A stretch of DNA of 64,000 nucleotides from an uncultured Anaerolineales bacterium (GCA_937952305.1 CALFZO010000021.1:39215-103214), one strand, 5' to 3'. Positions 39,641-52,505 are shown, numbered from the stretch's first letter. Translations and numbers: made by a program. The notes: generated by a model not told the origin, from the letters alone.

Positions 39641-41749
39641 ATGCAACTGTTCCACAACCTGAAAGTGGGGGCCAAACTGCTGGGGGGATTTCTGACGCTG
39701 GCCTTGCTCCAGTTAGTGCTGGTGGCATTCACGTACTGGCAAATACAGACATTGGGGGAACTTCAGGATGCCGGCGCAGAGCGCGCCCAGGGGACTATTG
39801 CCGCCGAGGAGGCTGAGGGCGGGGCGCTGAAACTCTACCAGGTCGTGGCCAAGGCCCAGCTCGATCTGGATTTTGCGGCCACGCGCGCGGCCTGGGCCGA
39901 GAACAAACGGGAGGTGGACGCGGACCTGGCCTTTCTGGCTGAGGTGGCCGACACACCGGAGAAAGAGGCCTGGGTCAGCGCAGCCGCCGCCCTCCACGAT
40001 CAGATCGTCGAGCGCTGGGAAGGCCAATTGCTGCCGGCGCTGGAAGCCGCCCGGGCCTCCACGCCTGAGACGCGCGCCCTGAACGGTGAAATCGACGGGC
40101 TGGTCTCCGCCATGTCCGTGCCGCTGGCGGCTTACATGGAGGCTGTCCAGGCGGAGAGTGCGGCCGCTGACGCGGCCTTCGATGAAACCCGCAGCCGGCT
40201 GGCCCTCATCGCCCTGGCGGTCGGCCTGGTGGGGGTGTTGCTGGCGGTCAGCCTGGGGGCGGTAATCACGCGGGCCATCACCCGGCCGCTGCGGCAGGTG
40301 ACCCAGGTCGCGCGGCAGGTGGCGGAGATCGATCTGCCGGCGCTGGCGGCTGAGCTGGGGGCGCTGGCCGAGGGCGACCTGACGCGCAGCCTGGCCATCA
40401 CGGCCCAGCCCGTAGCCATCGAAGCGCGGGACGAGGTCGGCCAGACGGCCCAGGCCTTCAACGCCATCATCGACCGCCTGCAGGCGGCCGGCCAGGCTTT
40501 CAGCGCCACGGCCGCCAATCTGCAGGCCGCCGTCGGTCAGGTGGCCGAGAGCGCGGCCAGCGTGGGGGCCGCCTCGCAGCAGCTGTCCGCGGCGGCCGGC
40601 CAGGCCGGCCAAGCCACCAGCCAGATCGCCGCGACCATCCAGCAGGTGGCCAAGGGCACCCAGCAGCAGAGCACGGGCGTGGCCAAGACAGCCGGCTCGA
40701 TGGAACAGATGCGCCGCGCCATCGACGGCGTCGCCAAGGGCGCCCAGGAACAGGCCGCGGCGGTGGGCCGGTCGGCGGCCGTCACCGGGCAATTGAGCGC
40801 GGTCATCCGGCAGGTGGCCGGCAGCGCCCAGGCGGTCACCCGCGAGGCGGCTGGCGCGGCCGAGGCGGCGCAGGCCGGGGCGCGCACGGTGACGGAAACC
40901 ATCCACGGCATGGAGGCAATCAAGGCCAAGGTGGCTGGCGCGGCGGCCCGGGTGCAGGAGATGGGGCAGCGCTCCGACCAGATCGGGGCGATCGTGGAGA
41001 CCATTGATGACATCGCCGGCCAGACCAACCTGCTGGCCCTGAACGCCGCCATCGAGGCGGCGCGCGCCGGCGAGCACGGCCAGGGCTTCGCGGTGGTGGC
41101 GGACGAGGTGCGCAAGCTGGCGGAGCGGGCCTCGGCGGCGACCAAGGAGATCGGCGGGCTGATCCGCGGCGTGCAGCAGACGGCGGGCGAGGCCGTGAAG
41201 GCCATGGACGATGGGGCGCGCGAGGTGGAAAACGGCGCGGCGCGGGCCAGCGTGGCCGGCGAGGCGCTGGCCGAGATCCTGAAGGCGGCGCAGGCCGTGC
41301 AGGCGCAGGCGGCCGCGGCCCTGGCCGCCAGCGGCCAGATGACCAGCCTCGCGACTGATCTGGTGAATGCCACGGACACGGTCAGCGCGGTGGTGGAGGA
41401 GAACACGGCCGCCACCGAGGAGATGGCGGCCGGCGCGGCCGAGGTGACCGAGGCCGTGGAGAACATCGCCAGCGTCAGTGAGGAGAACGGCGCGGCGGTG
41501 GAGGAAGTGAGCGCCAGCGCCGAGGAGATGAGCGCCCAGGTGGAGGAAGTGGCGGCCTCGGCGGAAGCTCTGACCGAGCTCGCGCAGGCCCTGCAGGCGG
41601 TGGTGGGCCGGTTCCGGCTGGCGGCGGCGCCCGCGCCGGCGGTGACCCAGGTCCGGCCGGCCGGGCCGCCCCTGTATCCGGCGGTCCAGAGAAAGATCAG
41701 TGGGCACGCCAACGGGCGCGGCCATAAGCATTTGCCGCGCGCCGCATAA
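39641..41749 (+). CDS. Methyl-accepting chemotaxis-type receptor 2 (4HB-like sensor, HAMP, MA)
   Basis: A 702-residue receptor. TM1 at about 10-32 (LLGGFLTLALLQLVLVAF), a helical extracytoplasmic sensor of about 150 residues compatible with a four-helix bundle, TM2 at about 190-212, HAMP (ITRPLRQVTQVARQVAE), and a helical signalling domain. Its tip, DDIAGQTNLLALNAAIEAAR followed by AGEHGQGFAVVADEVRKLAE, is almost identical to that of receptor 1. GGGAG lies upstream of the ATG at 39641. The ligand is unknown. Confidence 0.93.
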   Translation: MQLFHNLKVGAKLLGGFLTLALLQLVLVAFTYWQIQTLGELQDAGAERAQGTIAAEEAEGGALKLYQVVAKAQLDLDFAATRAAWAENKREVDADLAFLAEVADTPEKEAWVSAAAALHDQIVERWEGQLLPALEAARASTPETRALNGEIDGLVSAMSVPLAAYMEAVQAESAAADAAFDETRSRLALIALAVGLVGVLLAVSLGAVITRAITRPLRQVTQVARQVAEIDLPALAAELGALAEGDLTRSLAITAQPVAIEARDEVGQTAQAFNAIIDRLQAAGQAFSATAANLQAAVGQVAESAASVGAASQQLSAAAGQAGQATSQIAATIQQVAKGTQQQSTGVAKTAGSMEQMRRAIDGVAKGAQEQAAAVGRSAAVTGQLSAVIRQVAGSAQAVTREAAGAAEAAQAGARTVTETIHGMEAIKAKVAGAAARVQEMGQRSDQIGAIVETIDDIAGQTNLLALNAAIEAARAGEHGQGFAVVADEVRKLAERASAATKEIGGLIRGVQQTAGEAVKAMDDGAREVENGAARASVAGEALAEILKAAQAVQAQAAAALAASGQMTSLATDLVNATDTVSAVVEENTAATEEMAAGAAEVTEAVENIASVSEENGAAVEEVSASAEEMSAQVEEVAASAEALTELAQALQAVVGRFRLAAAPAPAVTQVRPAGPPLYPAVQRKISGHANGRGHKHLPRAA

Positions 41750-41798
41750 GGCGCGCAGGCATTGCGTGTGGCCGGTTGCGCGACTAAGCTGATGAAGA

Positions 41799-41835
41799 GC
41801 GTCGTCCTGGGGACAGCAATTCCCCAGGACGACGC
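41799..41835 (+). terminator. Long hairpin after chemoreceptor 2
   Basis: A perfect 15-bp stem (41799-41813 with 41821-41835) around a 7-base loop CAGCAAT, 50 bases after the receptor stop. Only a short TT follows, so it may be a terminator without a full U-run or an RNA-stabilising hairpin. Confidence 0.6.
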
Positions 41836-41867
41836 TTGGCGCGTGACCGTGTAGACAAGGAGCCCGA

Positions 41868-42017
41868 ATGCTATTGCCGCCGTCCATGATCTCAGCCCTG
41901 AGCAGCCGGGTGCGTGTGGGTCTGACGCTGGCGGCCGGCCTGGCCTACCTGGACGGCAACGCGGCGGCGGCCGGCGGCCGAGTATTTCTACTTAGCCGGC
42001 CGCTCCAACCCGCATGA
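41868..42017 (+). CDS. Small ORF, possible remnant of a sensor-kinase N-terminus
   Basis: A 49-codon frame with AAGGAG 5 bases before its ATG, the best ribosome site in this part of the window. It begins MLLPPSMISALSSRVRVGLT, then LAAGLAYLDG, and stops soon after. The kinase at 42514 begins MLLPPLLDPGLTRRRLRFTL, so the two starts look related. It may be a decayed duplicate left by the duplication that also produced the two degenerate receivers, or a real small peptide. The rest of the stretch 41750-42092 holds the hairpin above and the promoter below. Confidence 0.35.
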   Translation: MLLPPSMISALSSRVRVGLTLAAGLAYLDGNAAAAGGRVFLLSRPLQPA

Positions 42018-42074
42018 TTCCTAGCGGATCGGCGCGCCAAACCAAGCCATTCTGGCAATAGCGGCCCGGGGGCG

Positions 42075-42092
42075 GGATAAGATAATAGGATT
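42075..42092 (+). promoter_or_regulatory. Leaderless promoter of degenerate receiver 2
   Basis: GATAAT at 42081-42086 ends exactly 6 bases before the ATG at 42093, the same geometry as at 39106. No Shine-Dalgarno sequence is present. An overlapping GGATAA precedes it. Confidence 0.5.
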
Positions 42093-42512
42093 ATGACGCC
42101 GCCAGCCGAACTACCCGTAGCCTCCGAGGTGCTGCAACCCGTCACCGTTTTGGTCGTCACTTCGCCCGGCCGGGTGCGCGACAGCCTGCTGACGCTGCTG
42201 CACAGCCTGCCCGGCATCCAGACAGTCTTCCAGGCGGAGACGGCCGCCGCCGCCCAGACCACCCTCGCGCGGGCCGCCCCGCGCCTGCTCCTGTTGGACT
42301 GGGACTTGTGGGACGAAAAAGCCGAGGCGCTCTTGCGCGCGGCCCGGGCCAAGACGCCGCGCCCCTACTGCGTGAGCGTGGTGGGCGGCGAGAGCCAACA
42401 GACAGCGGCCTGGCAGGCCGACTCGGACGCCGTGCTGATCAAGGGGTTCTCGCTCGGTGATTTGTGGACCATTGTGCAGCGCTGCGCAGCCGCCAGCGGT
42501 CGTTTAGCTTGA
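42093..42512 (+). CDS. Degenerate stand-alone receiver (pseudo-receiver) 2
   Basis: A 139-residue paralogue of the protein at 39118-39552. VVTSPGR again replaces the acidic pair of strand 1, an Asp is present in LLLLDWDLWD, and here the strand-5 Lys is kept (VLIKGFS). With the metal-binding acids missing, normal phosphorylation is unlikely. The stop lies 1 base before the ATG of the multi-PAS kinase gene, so the two are co-transcribed and probably interact. Confidence 0.82.
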   Translation: MTPPAELPVASEVLQPVTVLVVTSPGRVRDSLLTLLHSLPGIQTVFQAETAAAAQTTLARAAPRLLLLDWDLWDEKAEALLRAARAKTPRPYCVSVVGGESQQTAAWQADSDAVLIKGFSLGDLWTIVQRCAAASGRLA

Positions 42513-42513
42513 G

Positions 42514-45500
42514 ATGCGTATGCTGCTGCCTCCTCTTCTCGATCCGGGGCTCACTCGGCGCCGGCTGCGCTTCACGCTGACCCTGCTGACCTGGCTCCTT
42601 TACCTGGCCGCATTTGCGGCCTTCCGCTCCGCCTTGGGCCCGGAAGCCATCATCCTGGGCGCCTTGCCGGTGATGACGACGGCCGGCCTGCTGGGGTTCT
42701 GGCCCGGCCTCCTGGCCGGAGTCCTGGCGATCCCGTTGAACAGCTGGCTGGTGGCTGCGCCGGGCGAATTAGTCTTGGATCTGATCGGCCGCTACCGCCT
42801 CGGCCACCTGGTCGGCCTGATCACAGGCGGCCTGATCGGCTGGCTGAGTGACCTCTTCCGGCGCTATCGGCTCCAATCGCAGGCCCTGGCGCGCGAGATT
42901 GCCGAGCGCCAGAAGGCCGAGGTGGCGCTGCGCGAGTTCCAGGCGCGGCTGGAGACCAACGTGGCCGAGCGCACCCGCGCCCTGCAGGCCAGCGAGCAGC
43001 GCTTCCATCTCTTCATGCAGCACTTTCCCGGCCTGGCCTACATCAAGGACGCCGACACGCGCGCTGTGTTCGTCAACCAGGGCTTCGAGACCTATCTGCA
43101 GCTCCCCCCAGCGGACATCCTCGGCCGGACCAATGCCGAGATCTTCCCGGCCGACTTTGCCGAGGCGCTGACGGCCGCCGACCGGCGCGTGTTGGAGACC
43201 GGCGGCAGCGAGATGGTGGAGGAGTCGTTCGGCGGGCGCACCTGGGCCACCTACAAGTTCGCGCTTCCGCAGGCCGGCCGGCCCAGCCTGTTGGGCGGCT
43301 TGACCCTGGACATCACCGAGCGCAAGGCAATGGAGCAGGCGCTGCTGGCCGCCAATCAGCGCCTGGAGCGGATCCTGGACGGTATCCACGACGGCTTTTT
43401 CATCCTGGACCACGATTGGCGTTATACCTACGTCAACACCGCCGCGGCCGCCGCCGGCTTGACCACCCGGGAAGCCTTGCTGGGCCAGCGCATTTGGGAC
43501 CTGGCGCCCGGGGAGATGGGCGGGGCCTTCTATCAGGCGTGTCGGCGCGCCCGGGACGAGGGCCAGGTCAGCACCCAGACCGATGTCTACTACGATTATG
43601 GGGACCGGGGAATCCAATGGTACAACCTGGCGATCTATCCTTTCGAAGACGGCGTCGCCGTTCACTATCGGGATATCACCGATCGTAAGCGGGCTGAGCT
43701 GGCCCTGAAGGAGAACGAGTACTTCCTGACCAAGTCGCAGGAGGTCGGTGGCCTGGGCTCGTACTACCTCAATGCCCAGACTGGCCGCTGGATCAGTTCG
43801 CCGAACCTGGATGCGATTTTTGGCATTGACGACGCCTTTGCGAAAGATGTGGCCGGCTGGCTGCGGCTCGTGCACCCGGATCAACAGGCGGAGTTGCAAG
43901 CCCACCTGGCTGAGCACGTTCTGGCTCAGCACAACCGCTTTGACAAAGAGTACCGGATCATCCGGTCTGCCGACGGCCAGGAGCGTTGGGTGCACGGTCT
44001 GGGTGAGCTAGAGTTCGACGCGGCCGGTCAGCCGCTCAGGATGATCGGCACCATCCAGGACATCACCGAGCGCAAACGGGCTGAGCAGGCGCTGGCCGAA
44101 TCCGAGCGCCGTTTCCGCGAAACCCTGGAGCTCAGCCCGCTGTATGCCGTGGTGCTCGATACGGCCGGCCGGATCACGTTCGCGAATGGGCGCTTGGCGC
44201 AGGCCGCCGGCTGCCGGCCGGAGGCGCTGCTGGGTCAGGACTGGTTCGCCCGCTTCATCCCGCCCGAGCTGGACTTGCGCTCGGTTTTCAACGATCGCCT
44301 GCGGCGGGATGGCTTCCCGGCCAGCTATGAGAACGAAATCATCCTGCCGTCTGGTGGGCGCCGGCAGGTGCTGTGGACCAACACCAATCTGCGCGGCGCG
44401 GCCGGGGAGATCACGGGCGTCGCCAGCCTGGGGCTGGATGTGACGGAGGCGCGGCGCCTGGAACAGGTTCTGCGGGAGAGCGAGGCGCAGCTGCGCCTGT
44501 TCTATGAGCTGCCCTTCATCGGCATGGCCCTCACCTCTCCCCAGACCAAGCGCTGGGTGCGCGTCAATGAACGGCTGGGCGAAATCCTGGGGTACCCGCG
44601 CGAGGAGCTGGTGCGGAAATCCTGGGCGGAGCTGACCCACCCGGACGACCTGGCGGCGGATGAGGCTGAGTTCGAGCGTGTGCTCAGCGGCGCCAGCGAC
44701 GGCTACCGGATGGACAAGCGCTTCGTCCGGCCAGATGGTGAGATCGTCTACGCTACCATCGACGTGCGCTGCGTGCGGGCCCAGGATGGCCGCGTGGAAT
44801 ATTTCGTCGCCACGGTTCAGGACATCGGTGACCGCAAGCGGATTGAGGCCGAGCTGGAACAGCGGGTGGCCGAGCGCACCGCGCAACTAGAAGTGGCGAA
44901 CCGCGAACTGGAAGCCTTTGCCTATTCCGTCTCGCACGACCTGCGCGCGCCGCTGCGCGCCATCGACGGCTTCAGCCAGGCGCTGCTCGAAGACAATCTC
45001 GGCCAGCTGGACGCGGCCGGCCAGGACTATCTCCGGCGGGTCCGCCAGGGCGCCCAGCAGATGGGGCAGCTCATCGACGCCCTGCTGCTGCTCTCGCGCG
45101 TGACGCGCCAGGAGGTGAGCCGGCAGTCCGTCGACCTTTCGGCGGTGGCGGCCATTGCGGCGCAGGCCCTGCGGGTCAGTGATCCCGGCCGGAAGGTGGC
45201 CGTCACCGTTCAGCCGGGCCTGGTCGTCACCGGCGACCCGCACCTGCTGGAAATCCTGTTGACGAACCTGGTCGGCAACGCCTGGAAGTTCACGCGCCAC
45301 CAGCCGGCCGCCCGCATCGAGCTGGGCCTGGCGCTGATCGAGGGCGAGTGCGTCTACTTCGTCCGTGACAACGGCGCTGGCTTCAATCCGCAGTATGCGG
45401 CCAAACTGTTCCGTCCGTTTCAACGGCTGCACAGCCAGTCTGAGTTTGAGGGGACCGGCATCGGTCTGGCCACGGTGCAGCGGGTGGTCCAACGGCATGG

Positions 45501-45567
45501 CGGCCGCGTCTGGGCGGAGGGCTGGCCCGGAGCCGGGGCGACCGTCTACTTTGTCCTGCCGCAGTGA
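42514..45567 (+). CDS. Membrane-bound multi-PAS HisKA sensor kinase
   Basis: A 1,017-residue kinase. The N-terminal 115 residues form three or four membrane helices (LTLLTWLLYLAAFAAF; LGFWPGLLAGVLAIPL; HLVGLITGGLIGWL), similar in layout to DUF4118/MASE-type input domains. A coil with IAERQKAEVALREF leads to five PAS domains (about 165, 285, 405, 525 and 655). HisKA has the phytochrome-type motif AYSVSHDLRAPLRAIDGF (His about 808). The ATPase has LTNLVGNAWKFT, RDNGAGFN and GTGIGLATVQRVVQRHGG. ATG 42514; the in-frame ATG at 42520 (MLLPP) matches the start of the small ORF at 41868. No receiver is encoded immediately downstream, so the partner is uncertain. Confidence 0.93.
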   Translation: MRMLLPPLLDPGLTRRRLRFTLTLLTWLLYLAAFAAFRSALGPEAIILGALPVMTTAGLLGFWPGLLAGVLAIPLNSWLVAAPGELVLDLIGRYRLGHLVGLITGGLIGWLSDLFRRYRLQSQALAREIAERQKAEVALREFQARLETNVAERTRALQASEQRFHLFMQHFPGLAYIKDADTRAVFVNQGFETYLQLPPADILGRTNAEIFPADFAEALTAADRRVLETGGSEMVEESFGGRTWATYKFALPQAGRPSLLGGLTLDITERKAMEQALLAANQRLERILDGIHDGFFILDHDWRYTYVNTAAAAAGLTTREALLGQRIWDLAPGEMGGAFYQACRRARDEGQVSTQTDVYYDYGDRGIQWYNLAIYPFEDGVAVHYRDITDRKRAELALKENEYFLTKSQEVGGLGSYYLNAQTGRWISSPNLDAIFGIDDAFAKDVAGWLRLVHPDQQAELQAHLAEHVLAQHNRFDKEYRIIRSADGQERWVHGLGELEFDAAGQPLRMIGTIQDITERKRAEQALAESERRFRETLELSPLYAVVLDTAGRITFANGRLAQAAGCRPEALLGQDWFARFIPPELDLRSVFNDRLRRDGFPASYENEIILPSGGRRQVLWTNTNLRGAAGEITGVASLGLDVTEARRLEQVLRESEAQLRLFYELPFIGMALTSPQTKRWVRVNERLGEILGYPREELVRKSWAELTHPDDLAADEAEFERVLSGASDGYRMDKRFVRPDGEIVYATIDVRCVRAQDGRVEYFVATVQDIGDRKRIEAELEQRVAERTAQLEVANRELEAFAYSVSHDLRAPLRAIDGFSQALLEDNLGQLDAAGQDYLRRVRQGAQQMGQLIDALLLLSRVTRQEVSRQSVDLSAVAAIAAQALRVSDPGRKVAVTVQPGLVVTGDPHLLEILLTNLVGNAWKFTRHQPAARIELGLALIEGECVYFVRDNGAGFNPQYAAKLFRPFQRLHSQSEFEGTGIGLATVQRVVQRHGGRVWAEGWPGAGATVYFVLPQ

Positions 45568-45701
45568 ACGGAGGTCAGACCAGGCGTGGGCTCCCACCAG
45601 ACATTCACGACCAGCGCCGCAAGAGCCAGCGACGGACTCCTGAGCCGGTGTGCCCAGCGCCGCTCCCGCTCACTGGTGAGCAGGCGCACCGAGGCCAGCC
45701 C

Positions 45702-48353
45702 ATGAGCACATCGTTGACTATCCTGCTGGCCGAGGACTCTGAGAACGACGCGCTGCTGATCGAGCGCGCGCTGCGCCGCGCCGGTTTGGTGGTGGCCTGC
45801 ACACGCGTCGACGCGGTGGCCACCTTGGAGGCCGCCCTGGCGCGCCAGGCCTGGGACGTCATCCTGTCGGATTACCAACTGCCCGGTTTCACGGGCCTGG
45901 AGGTCCTGGAGCGCGTGCAGGCGAGCGGGCTGGACTGCCCGTTTATCATCGTCTCTGGCACCATCGGCGAGGAGACCGCCGTGGCCGCCATGAGGGCGGG
46001 CGCGCACGACTACGTGCTTAAAGACGACTTGGCGCGGCTCGGCCCGGCCCTGCGCCGTGAACTGCGCGAGGCCGAAAACCGGCGCGAACGGCGCGCGGCG
46101 GCGGAGGCCCTGCGCGTCAGTGAAGCCCGCTTGCGCTTTGTCACCGGCCACATGCTTGACCTGATCAGCGAGATCGATGTCGCCGGCGGGCTGCGCTACG
46201 TCAGCCCATCCCATCGGACGATCCTGGGCTATGACCCGGCCGAGTTGATCGGCCGCTCCGTCTTTGATTTCATCCATCCAGACGATTTGGCGCCAATGGC
46301 TACGGTTCTCCAGGCAGCGACCCGCCAGCCGCAGCCCACCTCGGTGGCCTGCCGCTTCCGTCACGCCGCCGGCCATTATCTGTGGCTGGAAAGCAGCGCC
46401 AACCCGGTCGTTGACCCGGCCGGGCAATTGCTCAGCGCCATCCTGAGCAGCCGCGATGTGACGGCCCGCCGCCTGGCCGAGCTGGCCGAGCGTGAGCAGC
46501 GGGTGCTGGCCGAGGCCCTGGGCGATACGGCCGCGGCGCTGAACAGCAGTCTCGACTTGCCCGTAGTCTTGGAGCGCGTGTTGGACAATGTGGGCCGGGT
46601 GGTCCCCCATGACGCCGCCATGATCCTGCTCATCAATGGCCAGGCCGTTCACGTGGCGGCTCAGCGTGGTTTTGCGCGGCGCGACGCGGCCGGGCAGTTG
46701 AGCGGGTTGCGGCTGTCCCTGGTGGAAGTGCCGAGTGTGGCCGCGATCCTGGAGACCGGCCAGGCCACGGTCTTGGTCGGCCACCCGCAATGTCTCAACC
46801 CGGCTCTGCATGCGGTCATCGCTTGGGCGCAGAGCTGTGCCGGGGCTCCGCTGCGCTACCGTGACCAGATCATCGGCCTGATCAGCCTGCATGGGGCGCG
46901 GCCGGACGCCTTCACGGAGCGGCAGGCGTCCTCGCTCCAGGTGTTCGCCGATCAGGCCGCGATCGCCATCATCAACGCCCGGCTGTTCGAGTCGGAGCGC
47001 CAGCGCGTGGCCGAGCTGCAGCGCTCGAACGCGTTCACCACGGCCCTGGCCCAGGTGGCCGCCCGGCTGCCGTCCACCAACGACCTGACCCAGGTGGTGC
47101 AGACGCTCGGGGCCGAATTGCGCGCCCTGGGCCTGGCGTGTTGCGTTGGTTTGCGCGTGCCGGGCGAAGCGGCCGTGGTGATCCGCTCCACCTCCCTCAG
47201 CCAGGAGCAGTTGGCGGCCGTGGAGCGGCTGACAGGCGTGGCGGTGGTGGGATTGCGGCTGACGCCTGAGAACTTTGCGGGCTTCCACCTTCACCTCGGT
47301 CAGAGTCGGCCTGAGCGGTTGCTCGATGTCCAGGCGCTGGTCAGCGAGACGTTGCCGTTAGGTCTGCCCCAGCCGTTACTGCAACAAGCCCTGGACCTCA
47401 TCGGAGCCAGCTCCGCCGACAGCGTCGCCATCCTGCCCATGACCGTCGATGAGAATCTGCTAGGGCTGCTCGCGATCTGGGGCCCGGGTCTGCGCCCGGC
47501 CGATCTGAGCGCGCTCTCGGTCTTCGCCAGCCAGGTGGGTGCCGCCCTGCAGACGGCCGAATTGGTGGCGCACCTGGAAGATGCCCGCCGGGCGGCCGAA
47601 ACCGCGAACCAGCTCAAGAGCCTGTTCCTGGCGAATGTCTCGCATGAACTCCGCACCCCTCTGACCGGCGTCCTCGGCGCCCTGGATCTGGTTCTGGGCG
47701 AGGTGGTTGAGACGCCGACCGAGAAGCGCCAGTTTTTGGGGATGGCCCGCGAGGCCGGGCAGCGCCTCTTGAAACTGATCAACGACCTGTTAGACCTGGC
47801 GCGCATCGAGGCCGGCCACCTGCACGCGGAGTTTCAGGCCGTGGACTTGGCCCCCGTGGTGGCTGAGGCCTGCATCCTGTGCCGGCCCGCCGCCGACGCC
47901 AAACAGCTGCCGCTGCGCGTCATCCTGCCGGTCACCGAGCCGCTGCAGGTGCGGGCCGACCCGGATCGGCTGATGCAGATTGTGCTGAACCTGGTTGGCA
48001 ACGCCATCAAATTCACCGAGCGCGGCGAAGTGCGGGTGGTGGCCACGGCTGACCCCGGGACGGGCGAAGCCGAAATCCGGGTCGAGGATACCGGCATCGG
48101 CATTCCACCGGACCTGCAGGCCCAGCTCTTTCGACCGTTTGTCCAGGCCGACAGCACCTCCACGCGCAAGTACGGCGGCACCGGACTCGGCCTGGCTATT
48201 TCGCGCCGTCTGACCGAACTGATGCGGGGCAGCTTGTCTCTCCACAGCGCCGGTGTGGGGATGGGGAGCACCTTTGTGGTGCGGTTGCCTTTGGCGGATG
48301 GGCGCGCGCTCACGCCGCCAGACGCGGGCGGGCCGAGGCAGGCCGATCTATGA
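45702..48353 (+). CDS. Receiver-PAS-GAF-GAF-HisKA kinase
   Basis: An 883-residue soluble kinase. The N-terminal receiver (5-120) has LAEDSEND, phospho-Asp in VILSDYQLPGFTG, Ser in IIVSGTI and Lys in YVLKDD, close to the receivers of phytochrome-associated regulators. PAS (about 145-255), GAF1 (about 265-425, with LGDTAAALNSSLDLPVVLER), and a poorly conserved GAF2 (435-610) precede HisKA (FLANVSHELRTPLTGVL, His about 647) and an intact ATPase (LNLVGNAIKFTE; DTGIGIP; GTGLGLAISRRL). ATG 45702 is chosen; GAGG lies 8 bases upstream. The 134-base gap 45568-45701 shows no feature. It is coupled by ATGA to a receiver gene. Confidence 0.93.
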   Translation: MSTSLTILLAEDSENDALLIERALRRAGLVVACTRVDAVATLEAALARQAWDVILSDYQLPGFTGLEVLERVQASGLDCPFIIVSGTIGEETAVAAMRAGAHDYVLKDDLARLGPALRRELREAENRRERRAAAEALRVSEARLRFVTGHMLDLISEIDVAGGLRYVSPSHRTILGYDPAELIGRSVFDFIHPDDLAPMATVLQAATRQPQPTSVACRFRHAAGHYLWLESSANPVVDPAGQLLSAILSSRDVTARRLAELAEREQRVLAEALGDTAAALNSSLDLPVVLERVLDNVGRVVPHDAAMILLINGQAVHVAAQRGFARRDAAGQLSGLRLSLVEVPSVAAILETGQATVLVGHPQCLNPALHAVIAWAQSCAGAPLRYRDQIIGLISLHGARPDAFTERQASSLQVFADQAAIAIINARLFESERQRVAELQRSNAFTTALAQVAARLPSTNDLTQVVQTLGAELRALGLACCVGLRVPGEAAVVIRSTSLSQEQLAAVERLTGVAVVGLRLTPENFAGFHLHLGQSRPERLLDVQALVSETLPLGLPQPLLQQALDLIGASSADSVAILPMTVDENLLGLLAIWGPGLRPADLSALSVFASQVGAALQTAELVAHLEDARRAAETANQLKSLFLANVSHELRTPLTGVLGALDLVLGEVVETPTEKRQFLGMAREAGQRLLKLINDLLDLARIEAGHLHAEFQAVDLAPVVAEACILCRPAADAKQLPLRVILPVTEPLQVRADPDRLMQIVLNLVGNAIKFTERGEVRVVATADPGTGEAEIRVEDTGIGIPPDLQAQLFRPFVQADSTSTRKYGGTGLGLAISRRLTELMRGSLSLHSAGVGMGSTFVVRLPLADGRALTPPDAGGPRQADL

Positions 48354-48760
48354 CCAGTCATATTTTGATCGTCGAAGACGACGGCTTTATCGCGAATATT
48401 TTCGAGCGGATCCTCGTCCGGCTGGGCGGATACGTCGTCACGGTCACCGACGACGTCGAGCGGGTCGTGGCCCTGGTCCGTGCGCGCCAGGTCCAGCTTG
48501 TGATCATGGATGTGGCCCTCAGCCGGTCCACGTATCAGGCCCAGGCCATCGACGGCGTCGCCTTGACCCGGCTGCTCAAGGGCGCTGGCGGCCCGGACAG
48601 TCCGCCTGTGCTGCTGGTGACCGCCTACGCCATGCCCGGCGACGCCGAACGTCTGCTGGCGGATAGCGGCGCCGATGGCTACCTGGCCAAACCTCTGCCG
48701 CGCCCTGATGTGCTGGTGGAGCGGGTGCAGGCGCTGCTTGGCGAGACTAGTTCTGGCTAA
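48350..48760 (+). CDS. Single-domain response regulator
   Basis: A 136-residue receiver without output domain. It shows VEDDGFIANIFERIL (acidic pair), phospho-Asp in VIMDVALS, Thr in LLVTAYAMPGD and Lys in YLAKPLPRPD, all functional. An insert of about eight residues (STYQAQAID) lies between the Asp and the next helix, where IDGV replaces the usual MDGL. ATGA overlap with the preceding kinase gene. It probably receives phosphate from that kinase and passes it on, possibly towards the HPt domain of the next gene. Confidence 0.92.
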   Translation: MTSHILIVEDDGFIANIFERILVRLGGYVVTVTDDVERVVALVRARQVQLVIMDVALSRSTYQAQAIDGVALTRLLKGAGGPDSPPVLLVTAYAMPGDAERLLADSGADGYLAKPLPRPDVLVERVQALLGETSSG

Positions 48761-48871
48761 CCCCGGGAGGCCTCGCCGAACGTAGCCGCTCGCGGGCGAT
48801 GGTTCAACGGCAGCAACGGACCCTGGCCGCGAGTAGCTCGGGCGCTACCAGATCGTCGCGGAAATAGATCA

Positions 48872-52438
<3,567 letters not shown>

Positions 52439-52505
52439 ACGAATCCGGAGACGTAACCCAGTGTCCCCTGTGCTCGGGGGATAACCGGCCCGGTGAGAGG
52501 TGCCT

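Noticed and set aside
39713..41887. A minus-strand frame of about 720 codons opposite chemoreceptor 2
   Set aside because: It is His/Gly/Arg-rich and lacks domains; it is the antisense shadow of the highly repetitive helical receptor gene.
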